NCBI RefSeq assembly: GCF_002305875.1
Contig: NZ_CP022098.1
Location: 310,001-374,000 of the forward strand
Length of the DNA stretch: 64,000 nucleotides
Origin: Cystobacter fuscus
GTDB lineage: Bacteria; Myxococcota; Myxococcia; Myxococcales; Myxococcaceae
Direction: 5' to 3'
Notes under the pieces: model-generated
What the model saw: only the letters and a program-made list of their open reading frames with translations
What the model was told of the DNA's origin: nothing
Databases searched by the model: none
Shown: positions 51,161 through 60,233 of the stretch, one piece after another
Layout of the letters: every line of letters starts with the position of its first letter
Position numbering within the stretch: position 1 is the first letter of the stretch
Made by a program: the position numbers and the translations under genes

Positions 51161-52708
51161 ATGTTCATCGGTGACTGGATGGGCCGGGGGGCCATGTACT
51201 GGCCCGAGCACACGGCGGTGGTGGACGTGGCCCGGGGAGACGCCGGCCGCTTCACCTATCGGGAGATGAACGCGCGCGCCGAGGCGCTCGCGGGCTGGCT
51301 GCGCGACGTGGCCGGCGTGTCCCGAGGGGACCGAGTGGGGGTGGTGGCCCTCAATGGCGTGGAGTTCCTCGATGCCTTCTTCGCCTGCGGCAAGCTGGGC
51401 GCCATCTTCGTGCCCTTCAACTGGCGCCTGCACACCCAGGAGCTGGCGGAGCTGGTGCGCGACACCGGGCCGCGCGTGCTCTTCTTCAGCGGCGAGTTCG
51501 CTCCGACCCTCGTGGAGGTGAGGCGGCGGGTCGGTGGCTCCCTGACGCTCGTCCATCTGGATGGGCCGGGCGTGGAAGACAGCCACGCGTATGCCGGGGC
51601 GCTCGCGCATGTCCCGGCCACGAAGGTGACGAACGAGGCGGTGAGCGAGGAGGACATCCTCTGTCTGCTCTTCACCGGGGGCACCACGGGTCGCTCCAAG
51701 GGCGCGCGCATCAGCCACCGCATGGTGGCGTGGAATACGCTCAACACGCTCCTCCACGAGCTGCGCCCCGGCGACATCACCGTGACGCACACGCCCATGT
51801 TCCACACGGGCGGCCTGCTCGTGTACACGCTGCCCCTGCTCACCTGTGGTGGCACCGTGGTGCTCCTGCGCCGCTGGGACGCGGACGAGATGCTGCGGCT
51901 GGTGGAGCAGGAGAAGGTGACCTTCTTCTTCGCCGTGCCCACGCAATACCAGCAGATGCACGACGCGCCGCGCTTCCGCTCGGCGGACCTGTCCCACGTG
52001 CGCTTCATGACGAGCGGCGGCGCGCCCCTGCCGGTGCCGCTGCTCCAGGCGTGGCAGGACGTGCACCGGGTGCCCTTCAAACAGGGCTTCGGAATGACGG
52101 AGTTCGGCCCCGGCATCTTCAGCATGGGCCCCGAGTTCGCCGTGTCCAAGGCGGGCTCCATCGGCCGGCCCAACTACTTCGTCGACGCGCGGCTGGTGGA
52201 CGACGCGGGCCGGGACGTGCCCGAGGGCGCCACGGGCGAGCTGCTCCTCAAGTCGCCCGCCATGTGCTCGGGCTACTTCGAGGACGCACGCGCCACGGCC
52301 GAGGCGATCGACGCGGACGGCTGGTTCCACACGGGGGACCTCGCGCGCCGCGACGCGGACGGCTTCTACTTCATCGCCGGACGCAAGAAGGACATGTTCA
52401 TCTCCGGCGGGGAGAACGTGTACCCGCTCGAGCTGGAGACGGTGCTCCACGAGCACCCCGCGGTGCGATCGTGCGCGGTGGTCGGCCTGCCCGACGAGAG
52501 ATGGGGCGAGGTGGGGTGGGCCTTCGTGGTGCTCGAGCCGGGCGCGCACGCCACTGCCGAGGAGCTGCTGGAATACCTGCGCGGACGGGTGGCCCGCTAC
52601 AAGGTGCCCAAGCAGGTGGAGTGCGTGGCGTCCCTGCCCATGTCGGCGGCGGGGAAGATCCTCAAGCGCGAGCTGCGCGAGCGGGCCCTCGCGGCACGGG
52701 ACCGCTGA
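51161..52708 (+). CDS. AMP-dependent acyl-CoA/acyl-ACP synthetase
   Basis: 515 residues from ATG 51161 with GGAGGAA upstream. Adenylating motifs: A3 P-loop LLFTGGTTGRSKGARISH, A5 GFGMTEFGP, A7 GWFHTGDLARRDADG, A8 core FYFIAGRKKDMFISGGENVY and C-terminal Lys in AAGKILKREL. This is the long- or medium-chain fatty acyl-CoA ligase group: it converts a carboxylic acid plus ATP to acyl-AMP and then a thioester. 31 bases after the KAS III-like gene in the same operon, it probably supplies that enzyme's acyl donor. Chain specificity cannot be read. Confidence 0.94.
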   Translation: MFIGDWMGRGAMYWPEHTAVVDVARGDAGRFTYREMNARAEALAGWLRDVAGVSRGDRVGVVALNGVEFLDAFFACGKLGAIFVPFNWRLHTQELAELVRDTGPRVLFFSGEFAPTLVEVRRRVGGSLTLVHLDGPGVEDSHAYAGALAHVPATKVTNEAVSEEDILCLLFTGGTTGRSKGARISHRMVAWNTLNTLLHELRPGDITVTHTPMFHTGGLLVYTLPLLTCGGTVVLLRRWDADEMLRLVEQEKVTFFFAVPTQYQQMHDAPRFRSADLSHVRFMTSGGAPLPVPLLQAWQDVHRVPFKQGFGMTEFGPGIFSMGPEFAVSKAGSIGRPNYFVDARLVDDAGRDVPEGATGELLLKSPAMCSGYFEDARATAEAIDADGWFHTGDLARRDADGFYFIAGRKKDMFISGGENVYPLELETVLHEHPAVRSCAVVGLPDERWGEVGWAFVVLEPGAHATAEELLEYLRGRVARYKVPKQVECVASLPMSAAGKILKRELRERALAARDR

Positions 52709-52730
52709 GCACCGTCGGCGAGGCCCCATG

Positions 52731-52765
52731 AAAAAGCCCCGGTCACCCGAGAGGGCAACCGGGGC
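52731..52765 (-). terminator. Rho-independent terminator of the lipase-like gene
   Basis: GCCCCGGT (52736-52743) pairs with ACCGGGGC (52758-52765), with an inner CCC-GAGA-GGG stem. On the minus strand the hairpin is followed by five T residues (AAAAA at 52731-52735 on the plus strand), the classical layout, 25 bases past the stop at 52790. It may also stop transcription from the AMP ligase side. Confidence 0.82.
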
Positions 52766-52789
52766 CGTCGCGCTTGCCCGTGCTCCGCG

Positions 52790-54733
52790 TCAGTCGAGCG
52801 AGCCGAAGTGCGCGGACATCTTGTTCCACACCGCCGGGGTCACGCCCATCTCCAGGTGGCCGTAGGCCATGCCCTCCTGCTTCGCCGAGGCGCTCTTCTT
52901 GGTCGTGGTCCAGCCCTGGGTGAGCTGATCCACCGCGGCGATGCTCGCCTCGAACAGCACGCCATCACCCCGCACCGAGCAGGTGGTGCACGTCATGCCA
53001 TCCGTCTCGTAGCGCGCGTCGGTGCTCGCCCCGTACGAGTTGCCATACAGCACGTAGAGCGAGGGCAGACGCGAGTCCAGGCCGCGCTCGGACAGCCGGG
53101 TGATGAACTTGCCTCCCATCTCCTTGGCCGCCGCCATGCCCAGGCCGTTGATGATGCGGTACTTGCCGTAGTTCAGCGAGTCGTACCCCTCGCGGTTCTG
53201 GTTCGTGTTGTACGCGTGGTACGCGAAGCAGGGGCTGCCTGCCGGGTCATACGCCGTCGTCTTGCACTGGGGATGGGTGCTGTCCAGGTAGCCCGCCGCG
53301 ACGTAGATGTTGTACGGGTTGTAGACGAGCTTCTGGGAGACCCACGAGAAGTAGCGCGACTCGTCCGGGTCCACGCTCGACCACGTGGAGGAGGAGCGGT
53401 CCGGGATCGGGTAGGTGCCGCGCAGGTCATCCGCCGTCTGCAGCTGGCCCACGTAGGCGCTCACGTACTTGCCGCTGTCGTTCACGCTGCCGAACAGGCT
53501 CAGGTTGTACTCGTCGAAGCTGAACGCGCTCGAGGACAGGCCCTGGTTCACGTTCAGCGCCTGGAGCGTGCTGCTCGACACGGGCTTGCCCGTGGAGTCC
53601 AGGCCCGTGAGGTTGGACACGTAGATGCGGCGGAAGTAATCCAGCCAGGTGCCGCCCGCGCCCTCGCACACGCTCTCCGCGTAGGGGTTGTTGTACCAGG
53701 GCACGTCCGTGCCCCAGGTGACGCACTGGAAGGCGGAGAAGTACGTCCACGGCATGGGGCCGCGGCCCACCGGCGCGTTGTACGAGGTGCTCGCGATGGT
53801 GAGCGTGTGGATGGGGTGGCGGAAGTTCAGGTCGATGCCCTTGTGCGGCCCCGACAGCGCCACGTAGCTGCGCACCGAATCGTCATACGCCGGCACCGCC
53901 TTGGCCTGCTCCGCCGCGAGCCGCTCGAAGAAGCGCGTGGTGCTGAAGCCCGTCCACGTGGGCGCGTTGGTCAGCCACGCGTCCACCGACAGCACGCCCT
54001 TGCTCCACGCCACCACGTCCACCCGCGCCACCCCCGCGTGCAGCGCCTTGATGCGCTTGACGGCGTTGGACACGTGGATGGCCTGGTTGAAGTTGTCTCC
54101 GTGGAAGTTGCCGAAGGTGAGCGCGTACACGCAGCGGTTCTTGGCCTCCAGGTCCTGCACGAAGCCCGTCACCTGCGCCGCGCCCCCATAGGCGCTCCCC
54201 GTCCCATCGTTGCCGTTGGGGAAGAGCCACACGTTGGCGTCCTGGATGGCGCCGTGCACCAGCAGCGTGGGCGTCAGGTTCACGTTGCACGTGCGCGCCG
54301 CCGTCTTGCGGCCCTTGTGCAACAGCGCGAAGCGCGCCTCGGGCCGCGTGGGCCCCGGCACCGGGCAGGTGCTCCCCGCCGCCGTGGCACAGCTGTTCTG
54401 GTAGTACAGGTTGAAGGCGTCCACGAGCTGCTGGTTGAGCGAGCCGTAGTACGTGCGCAGCGGATAGTCGGACGACTGGAAGGTGTCCTGCGAGCGCAGC
54501 TTCTCCGTCCGGCGGTTGTAGTACTCCCCGCGGAAGAGCTGCTGGCCCTCGAGCAGCTCGATCTGCCCCCAGGACCAGCTCGGCGGCGTGAGCGTGCCCA
54601 CCACCCGGTAGGTGTTGGCCGGGGCCGCGTTGGTGTCGAAGTAGGGGGCCAGGTCCGCGGGCGGCGCGGCGGTGGCCAGGGGGGCGTACAGCAACGCCAG
54701 GGTCGGGAGCGACAGCTTCCACGTCGGGGTCAT
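52790..54733 (-). CDS. Secreted lipase/esterase-like alpha/beta hydrolase
   Basis: 647 residues from ATG 54733 (AAGGAG seven bases upstream). Signal peptide about 1-22 (KLSLPTLALLYAPLATAAP). The hydrolase core starts near 158 with TLLVHGAIQDANVWLFPNG (oxyanion HG) and the nucleophile Ser in VVAWSKGVLSVDAW, an AxSxG-type elbow. Many Cys pairs and aromatic-rich surface loops suggest extracellular life. A late His candidate is in MAYGHLEMG. Longer than usual lipases (300-400), with inserts between 330 and 600. Likely secreted for prey or macromolecule digestion. Substrate unknown. Followed by a good terminator; 63 bases after the hydrolase gene on the same strand. Confidence 0.78.
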   Translation of the reverse strand: MTPTWKLSLPTLALLYAPLATAAPPADLAPYFDTNAAPANTYRVVGTLTPPSWSWGQIELLEGQQLFRGEYYNRRTEKLRSQDTFQSSDYPLRTYYGSLNQQLVDAFNLYYQNSCATAAGSTCPVPGPTRPEARFALLHKGRKTAARTCNVNLTPTLLVHGAIQDANVWLFPNGNDGTGSAYGGAAQVTGFVQDLEAKNRCVYALTFGNFHGDNFNQAIHVSNAVKRIKALHAGVARVDVVAWSKGVLSVDAWLTNAPTWTGFSTTRFFERLAAEQAKAVPAYDDSVRSYVALSGPHKGIDLNFRHPIHTLTIASTSYNAPVGRGPMPWTYFSAFQCVTWGTDVPWYNNPYAESVCEGAGGTWLDYFRRIYVSNLTGLDSTGKPVSSSTLQALNVNQGLSSSAFSFDEYNLSLFGSVNDSGKYVSAYVGQLQTADDLRGTYPIPDRSSSTWSSVDPDESRYFSWVSQKLVYNPYNIYVAAGYLDSTHPQCKTTAYDPAGSPCFAYHAYNTNQNREGYDSLNYGKYRIINGLGMAAAKEMGGKFITRLSERGLDSRLPSLYVLYGNSYGASTDARYETDGMTCTTCSVRGDGVLFEASIAAVDQLTQGWTTTKKSASAKQEGMAYGHLEMGVTPAVWNKMSAHFGSLD

Positions 54734-54796
54734 CCAACACTCCTTGGGGTTACGGCTGGGGGGCAAGGACCGGGGTAGGGGGGCTTCAGGGGCTCG

Positions 54797-55849
54797 TCAG
54801 CGGGCGTGCTCCTGGAGGAAGGGGAAGACGAGGCGCTCGAACTCGCGCGGCTTCTCCACGTGCGGGCTGTGGCCGGTCTCCGCGAACACCTCCTCGTGGA
54901 AGCGTCCGCCCTGGGCCGCGTAGCGCTCGAGCAGCCGGCGCGTCTGGCTCACCATGGGCTGCGGCGGGTACTGCGCCTCGCCGGGCCAGCCGGGAATGAA
55001 GCCCAGCTTGCCGAGGTAGCCGAAGTCGAACAGCGATGTGTCCGAGACGATGACGTCGTCCGTGCCGCGGATCCACAGCACGTCCGGCTTGGGGGAGATG
55101 CCCGCGAAGGCGGAGAGGTTGAAGTACTTGGGCGAGAACGAGTTGTTGATGCCCGTGTCGCCCGGGGCCACGCCGGGCCAGTGCGCGCTCTGGGAGAACG
55201 TGCCCGGGTAGTGCACGTCCGACACGCGCGTGGAGAGCACCGAGTCGAGCATCGCCTCCTCGTCCTCCATCTTGAACGGAGGCTTCACGTAGCTGCCCTT
55301 CAGCACCGCGCGCGGCGCCGTGTTGCCCTCGGCCGAGCGGTCCTTGTTCTTCAGTCGCTGTGTGAAGTCCGGGTTGGCCGTGCCGCCCCCCGAGCCCGCG
55401 AAGTCATCCCAGCAGGGCGTGCCGTCCACGTCGCGCGTGCCCCCGAAGCCGAAGGGCGAGATGGGCGCCTCCAGCACCAGGCCCGCCACGCGCTCCGGAT
55501 GGTCGATGGCCAGCTGCATCACCACGCCCGCCCCCGCCGAGTGCGCCACGAAGAGCGCCCGCGTCAGCCCGAGCGCGTCCATCAGCGACGCCACGTCGTC
55601 GCTCGAGTCGCGCATGCCGCGCGTGGCATCGATGGGCTTGGGCTCGGTGTCGCCGTAGCCGCGCAGGTCCATCGCGATGCCGCGCAGCCCCCGTGGCAGG
55701 CGCGTGAGCAGGCCCTGGAAGAAGGCCGAGGACGAGCAATTGCCATGCACGAACAGGACGGGGAAGCCCTCGCCCGCCATGCGCGTGTGCATGCTCAGCC
55801 GCTTCGTCTGGATGCTACGGGCCTCCACGGCCCGGGCCTGGTCACTCAT
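54797..55849 (-). CDS. Alpha/beta hydrolase
   Basis: 350 residues without a signal peptide. Oxyanion motif FVHGNCSSS, nucleophile Ser in VAHSAGAGV (GxSxG variant AHSAG), acid Asp in WIRGTDDVIVSD and His in ETGHSPHVEKP: a complete triad in the usual order. The cap region (about 150-240) is long. This subgroup includes haloalkane dehalogenase- and epoxide hydrolase-like enzymes as well as esterases, and no residue pins down which. The downstream secreted lipase-like gene lies 63 bases away and may share its transcript. Confidence 0.88.
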   Translation of the reverse strand: MSDQARAVEARSIQTKRLSMHTRMAGEGFPVLFVHGNCSSSAFFQGLLTRLPRGLRGIAMDLRGYGDTEPKPIDATRGMRDSSDDVASLMDALGLTRALFVAHSAGAGVVMQLAIDHPERVAGLVLEAPISPFGFGGTRDVDGTPCWDDFAGSGGGTANPDFTQRLKNKDRSAEGNTAPRAVLKGSYVKPPFKMEDEEAMLDSVLSTRVSDVHYPGTFSQSAHWPGVAPGDTGINNSFSPKYFNLSAFAGISPKPDVLWIRGTDDVIVSDTSLFDFGYLGKLGFIPGWPGEAQYPPQPMVSQTRRLLERYAAQGGRFHEEVFAETGHSPHVEKPREFERLVFPFLQEHAR

Positions 55850-56026
55850 CTGCGCCGCTCCTCTGGGCTATCTCGTCCCCCCCGAAAGCACCGCCCGCTT
55901 CCTCGTCGAGGTGACGACTGATTCAACTGTCAGATTTGATAGCCCAGAACTTTTGCACGGGTCAAACGAAGGCCCTCCTCGGAGGTCGTTCCCCGGACGT
56001 GACGCGACGCGTGATGGCGCGGGGCT

Positions 56027-57232
56027 TCAGGGCACGACGACGCGCCGCAGGTGCGCGCCGAGCCGCGTCACCAACTCGTAGTGAATCGTCTGCGCCCAGG
56101 AGGCGAGCGTCTCCGCGTGCAGGTGCTCGTCGCCGTCCACTCCGAGCAACGTCGCCGTCAGCGGCCGCTCGGAGTGGGTGGCTCGTGTCACGTCCACGAT
56201 GATGTGGTTCATCATCACCCGGCCGAGCACCGCGCACCGGTGCCCGTTCACCAGCACGTGCGCCTTGCCCGAGAGCAGCCGCGGGTAGCCATCGAAATAG
56301 CCCACCGGCAGCACCGCCACGCGCGTGGCCTCGGAGCAGCGGTGCGTGCATCCGTAGCCGATGTAGCTGCCCGCCGGCAGCCACTTCACCACCTGGCTCG
56401 GACTGCGCCAGGCGAGCACCGGCTTCAAGTCCGGCACCCGTCCCAGCACCAGCCGCGCCGACAGCCTCGTCTCCGTGGAGGGCCAGAACCCATACAGGGA
56501 GATGCCCACGCGCTGCGCGTCATAGCGCGCCTGGGGCAGCACCAGCGTCGCCGCGCTCGCCGCCATGTGCCGCTGCAGGGGCTCGTGCACCGGGACGGCC
56601 GTGCGCAGCGCCTTCAGCCCACTCTCGAACGCGTCCAACTGGGCCTGGGCGTACATCTGCTCCGTCACGTCCTCCGTGTTGGCGAAGTGGCTCAGCACCC
56701 CCACCACCTGGAGCACGTCCCCCGCGTCGCGCAGGAAGTCCAGCTCGCCCGAGGTGAGCTGCCCTGGCGTGAAGCCCTCGCGGCCCAACCCCGTGTCCAC
56801 GTGCACGTGCACCCGGAGCGGGCGCTCGAGCTTCGCCTGGCGCAGCGGGGCCACCATGTCCCGCCAGGAGCTGTCGGCCAGCACCGCGTCCACGCCCTCT
56901 CGCGCGAGGGCCACGGCCTCCTCGGCGTCCAGCGCGCCGATGACCAGGATCTGCTTGGGCGCGAGGCCCTGGCCGCGCTCGTGGGCCCGCGCCGCCAGCG
57001 CGTCCGCCGCGGTGATGAAGTAGAGCAGGTCCACCAGCGGGTGGACGAGTGGCAGCATCTGCGCGAGGCCGTGGCCATAGGCATTGCCCTTGAGCACCGC
57101 GCCCAGGGCTCGAGGCCCTCCCGTCTCCGCGGCCACCGCGCGCAGCGTGGCCACGTTCGCGGCGAGCGCTCCCGCCGACAGCTCCAACCACGACGCCACC
57201 TTGCCCGTGCCTCCCGCGATGTTCTCGTGCAT
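56027..57232 (-). CDS. alr: Alanine racemase
   Basis: 401 residues from ATG 57232 (AGGAGGAAC upstream). The PLP-dependent fold-III barrel starts WLELSAGALAANVATLR, with the cofactor Lys in VLKGNAYGHG (usually VVKANAYGHG) and ends in a beta domain holding the catalytic Tyr in GSYIGYGCTHR. Also HVDTGLGREG, RVGISLYGFWP and VMMNHIIVDVT. It makes D-Ala for peptidoglycan. The G for A next to the PLP Lys and Cys next to the catalytic Tyr are small departures; the enzyme may belong to the broad-specificity racemase branch. The frame stays open far upstream, but the start fits the family. Confidence 0.9.
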   Translation of the reverse strand: MHENIAGGTGKVASWLELSAGALAANVATLRAVAAETGGPRALGAVLKGNAYGHGLAQMLPLVHPLVDLLYFITAADALAARAHERGQGLAPKQILVIGALDAEEAVALAREGVDAVLADSSWRDMVAPLRQAKLERPLRVHVHVDTGLGREGFTPGQLTSGELDFLRDAGDVLQVVGVLSHFANTEDVTEQMYAQAQLDAFESGLKALRTAVPVHEPLQRHMAASAATLVLPQARYDAQRVGISLYGFWPSTETRLSARLVLGRVPDLKPVLAWRSPSQVVKWLPAGSYIGYGCTHRCSEATRVAVLPVGYFDGYPRLLSGKAHVLVNGHRCAVLGRVMMNHIIVDVTRATHSERPLTATLLGVDGDEHLHAETLASWAQTIHYELVTRLGAHLRRVVVP

Positions 57233-57415
57233 CTGCCGCTCGTTCCTCCTGCGCGCCCGTCCGGCGCTCCCGGGTTGTGCGTCAGAAACCCCCGCATTGC
57301 ACGCGCCATTCGACCAGGCGAGCGGGGAAGGGCATGCCTCGTTCCGGAGCCCGCCGCTTTCTGCGACAATCCGCGTCCGCAGCCTCCTCCCCCGTGTGTC
57401 CAGCGAGCCCCGGCC

Positions 57416-58513
57416 ATGTCCATCCGAAGGATCGGTCCCAACCCCTTCGTCAACACCGCGAGCCTCATCCAGTCCCAGCGGCGCATCGAGCGGGTGGAGA
57501 AGCACATCGGGGCCGAGGACACCGAGCTCAAGACCGAGGAAGAGGCGCTGGACGCCCTCAACCAACTGCACCACTCCGAGATGGAGGCCCTCCAGGCCGA
57601 GCGGGAGCAGAAGGCGAAGCAGACCGAGTCCCTGCGCGCTCAGTTGGTGCTCCGGGACGGGTATGAGGCCCGCTCCGAGGAACTGGTGGATCTGACGGGA
57701 GGGGCGCGCGAGGCCTACGAGAGGGATCTCCTGGAGCTCCAGGCCCGGGAGAAGGCGAACAAGCCCGGGGTCTCCCTCGCGCACCTGGCACGGGCCAATG
57801 TGTATGAGCGCGTGTCCCGCGAGGAGCGCGCCGCGGCGCAGCGGGCCGAGCTCGAGCGGGCCGAGGCGGAGCGGATCGCGGCGGAACTCGCCGCGGCCGA
57901 GGAGGCCGAAGCGGCCGCTCGGGAGAGCGTTCCCATGCTGGACGAGGAGGCGCTCCCAGAGGAGGCGGAGGAGGAGGGAGAGGTGGACTGGATGGCCGAG
58001 GAACTCGCGATGCTCCAGGACGAGGACGGCGAGTCCGACGCCTCCGAGGAGGAGGAGTACGTCGATCCCGAGGCGGATTCGTTCCTCGCGAGTCTCGAGG
58101 ACGTCGAGAACCTGGAACAGGCACCGGCCGAGGATCCTCACGCGGGAGGCTTCCTCGCGAGCCTCGATGACATCGCCCAGCTCGTCCCCGGGTCCGATGC
58201 GGAGGCGGACGCTGAACTCGCGGATGAGGGGTCCGAGGAGTGGGCATCCGAGGAGGAGAGGGAGGCCGCCGCGGAAGAAGAGGGCTCCTATGAGGTGTCC
58301 GCTCGGGAGGCGGACTTCGTCGTCGAGGTGGAGGAGGGGCCCGTCCCGCACGAGGACGTGGTCGAGGCCGACGTCGCCCCTGCGCCGGAGTCCCCAGCCG
58401 TGATGCTTCCGTTCGAGGACGAGGGCGCCGAGGCGACTGTCTCGCCGGAGCCACTACCGGAGGCCGAGGCCGCCGTGGTGCTTCCATTCGATGACGAAGA
58501 CACTTCGCGCTGA
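57416..58513 (+). CDS. Highly acidic coiled-coil protein with internal repeats
   Basis: 365 residues from ATG 57416. Residues 18-170 are a charged coiled coil (RRIERVEKHIGAEDTELK, EREQKAKQTESLRAQL, ERAEAERIAAELAAAEEAE). The second half is extremely Glu/Asp-rich and probably disordered. It contains two copies of FLASLxDhxxL (SFLASLEDVENL at about 222-233, GFLASLDDIAQL at about 244-255) and two of LPFxDE (MLPFEDEG, VLPFDDED at the end). Short repeated hydrophobic motifs on an acidic tail suggest linear binding sites for a partner. No known family. Ends 17 bases before the oxidoreductase gene. Confidence 0.7.
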   Translation: MSIRRIGPNPFVNTASLIQSQRRIERVEKHIGAEDTELKTEEEALDALNQLHHSEMEALQAEREQKAKQTESLRAQLVLRDGYEARSEELVDLTGGAREAYERDLLELQAREKANKPGVSLAHLARANVYERVSREERAAAQRAELERAEAERIAAELAAAEEAEAAARESVPMLDEEALPEEAEEEGEVDWMAEELAMLQDEDGESDASEEEEYVDPEADSFLASLEDVENLEQAPAEDPHAGGFLASLDDIAQLVPGSDAEADAELADEGSEEWASEEEREAAAEEEGSYEVSAREADFVVEVEEGPVPHEDVVEADVAPAPESPAVMLPFEDEGAEATVSPEPLPEAEAAVVLPFDDEDTSR

Positions 58514-58530
58514 CGCGAGGTCCTGGTTCC

Positions 58531-59562
58531 ATGCGCCAGGTGGTCATCCCCCGGGCCGGTGGTTACGATCGGCTCACGTTCGAGACGCGGCCCGAGCCCA
58601 CCCCCGCTGCTGAAGAGGTGGTCGTCGCCTCGGAGGCCATCGGCGTCAACTACGCCGACTGTGTCGTCCGCATGGGGCTGTACGCGTCCGCCAGGAAGTA
58701 CGTGGGCTGGCCCATCACCCCGGGCTTCGAGTTCGCCGGGACGGTGCACGCGGTGGGCGCCTCCGTCACGGACTTGAAGCCGGGAGATCGGGTGTTCGGC
58801 GTCACGCGCTTCGGAGGCTACTCCACCCACGTCACCGTGCCCCGGCACCAGGTGTTCTCCCTGCCCGCGCGCCTGGACATGGCGCAGGCCTCCGGGTTTC
58901 CCACCGTCTTCCTCACCGCGTACTTCGCTCTCTTCGAGCTGGCCCATCCCCGCCCGGGCAATACGTTGCTCGTGCACTCGGCCGCAGGTGGGGTGGGCGG
59001 TGCCCTGCTGCAATTGGGGCGCATCGCGGGCTGCCGCACCGTGGGCGTGGTGGGGGCCTCGCACAAGGTGGAGACCGCGCGAGCGCTGGGCGCCGACGTC
59101 GTCATCGACAAGAGCCGCGAGGACTTGTGGCGCGCTGCCGAGCGGGCGGCTCCCCACGGCTATGACGTGGTGCTCGATGCGAATGGCGTCTCCACGCTGC
59201 GCGAGAGCTATCGGCACCTCGCCCAACCCGGCAAGCTCGTCCTCTATGGCTTCCATTCCATGTTGCCGCGCCAGGGGGGCCGGCCGAACTGGGTGAAGCT
59301 CGCGGCGGACTTCCTGCGCACGCCCCGCTTCAATCCCTTGCAGCTCACGGGCGACAACGCGAGCGTGCTGGCCTTCAACCTGTCCTATCTCTTCGAGCGG
59401 CGGGACGTGCTCGCGGAGTCCATGGACCGGCTGCTCACCTGGTTGGACGAGGGCCGCATCACGCCGCCTCCCGTCACCCGCTTCGCGTTCGACCGCGTCG
59501 CCGATGCGCACCGGGCGCTGGAGTCCGGTGCCACCGTGGGCAAGCTCGTGCTGGTGCCGTGA
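58531..59562 (+). CDS. Quinone oxidoreductase-like MDR enzyme (VAT1 type)
   Basis: 343 residues of the zinc-independent medium-chain dehydrogenase/reductase family. N-terminal GroES-like domain with VGVNYAD-like IGVNYADCVVRMGLY and GFEFAGTVHAVG; Rossmann domain with VHSAAGGVGGALLQLGRIAG (AAGGVG in place of GxGxxG). Catalytic Zn ligands are absent. Members reduce quinones or activated enones with NADPH. Starts 17 bases after the acidic protein gene; no ribosome binding site stands out. The late segment FRTPRFNPLQLTGDN-like (FLRTPRFNPLQLT) is shared with VAT-1/TEDC-type relatives in my memory. Confidence 0.9.
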   Translation: MRQVVIPRAGGYDRLTFETRPEPTPAAEEVVVASEAIGVNYADCVVRMGLYASARKYVGWPITPGFEFAGTVHAVGASVTDLKPGDRVFGVTRFGGYSTHVTVPRHQVFSLPARLDMAQASGFPTVFLTAYFALFELAHPRPGNTLLVHSAAGGVGGALLQLGRIAGCRTVGVVGASHKVETARALGADVVIDKSREDLWRAAERAAPHGYDVVLDANGVSTLRESYRHLAQPGKLVLYGFHSMLPRQGGRPNWVKLAADFLRTPRFNPLQLTGDNASVLAFNLSYLFERRDVLAESMDRLLTWLDEGRITPPPVTRFAFDRVADAHRALESGATVGKLVLVP

Positions 59563-59599
59563 GGGGTACGGCCTCGGGACCGTCGCGGTCCGTGACGGC

Positions 59600-59734
59600 C
59601 CGCCTTCCTCGAACCTCAAGCGTACACAAAGCTACCCGGTCGATGGCGCCACGCCGGGCGTCATTCGCTACCGAAAGAGTGGGCTCTACATCGACATCGC
59701 GCCCGATGGCAGGATTATCTCGTTCGGACGCTAG
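59600..59734 (+). pseudogene. Orphan C-terminal tail of a secreted polymorphic-toxin-like protein
   Basis: 44 codons ending at TAG 59732-59734. The product reads PVDGATPGVIRYRKSG and LYIDIAPDGRIISFGR near its end, which resembles the basic, beta-rich C-terminus of Rhs/CDI-type or colicin-like nuclease toxins. No start codon with a ribosome binding site lies in the fragment; upstream the frame only crosses the oxidoreductase gene out of phase. Directly followed (8 bases after its stop) by a small gene with a good ribosome binding site, the usual immunity position. Family resemblance is a visual judgement. Confidence 0.45.
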
Positions 59735-59742
59735 GAGCAGGC

Positions 59743-60057
59743 ATGAATTGGAGAGAGATAGCATTGCATGGTGCCGTGAACATCGCGCGAGTCGTGAACA
59801 TTTATGAGGTTCAAGATCTCCGTGTTCCGGGGGGCAAGTACCGCGTCAAGGTCCTCGAACGAGGTCAAGGTAGTTTCTTCGCCATCCCTAATGTTTGCGT
59901 AAAGACCAGTGCTGGTACTCCGGATTGGACTGGTGGTTACGGAAGCACGGATGTAGAAGCGCGTCAGGATGCCGTCGTCCAGGTAGGCGCGATGCTTGGC
60001 TCCGGTGAGCGATTCAAGCCAGATGACTTTGAATGGAGTGACCCGCACGACTTCTGA
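59743..60057 (+). CDS. Small immunity-like protein
   Basis: 104 residues, ATG 59743, preceded by AGGAGCAGGC. Soluble alpha/beta sequence: NWREIALHGAVNIARVVNIY (helix), GGKYRVKVLERGQGSFFAIP (strands), DVEARQDAVVQVGAMLGSGE (helix), ending DDFEWSDPHDF. Acidic C-terminus, no signal, no catalytic motif. Its position right after a toxin-tail fragment and its visibly lower GC support an orphan immunity gene kept after loss of the toxin body. No family named. Confidence 0.6.
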   Translation: MNWREIALHGAVNIARVVNIYEVQDLRVPGGKYRVKVLERGQGSFFAIPNVCVKTSAGTPDWTGGYGSTDVEARQDAVVQVGAMLGSGERFKPDDFEWSDPHDF

Positions 60058-60233
60058 CGAGACATGAGTCGCCGGAGAGCGCTTCTGTCACACTAAGAGC
60101 ACGGATGTGTGCAGGTCGCTCTTGGTGTACCGAGCCTGTCCCATCTGGGGGCAGAACCCTTCAGCAGCCTGCTAGAGTCGATTGATCCCATCACGGGTGA
60201 TGCACTCGATAATGACCACATTCCGGTGAGCCC

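Noticed and set aside
52808-54778. 656-residue frame antisense to the secreted lipase-like gene
   Set aside because: Arg/Val/Gly filler without family features; the minus-strand gene has a signal peptide, ribosome binding site and terminator.
56051-57415. Long N-terminal extension of the acidic coiled-coil gene
   Set aside because: It runs antisense through alanine racemase; the ATG at 57416 begins a natural protein.
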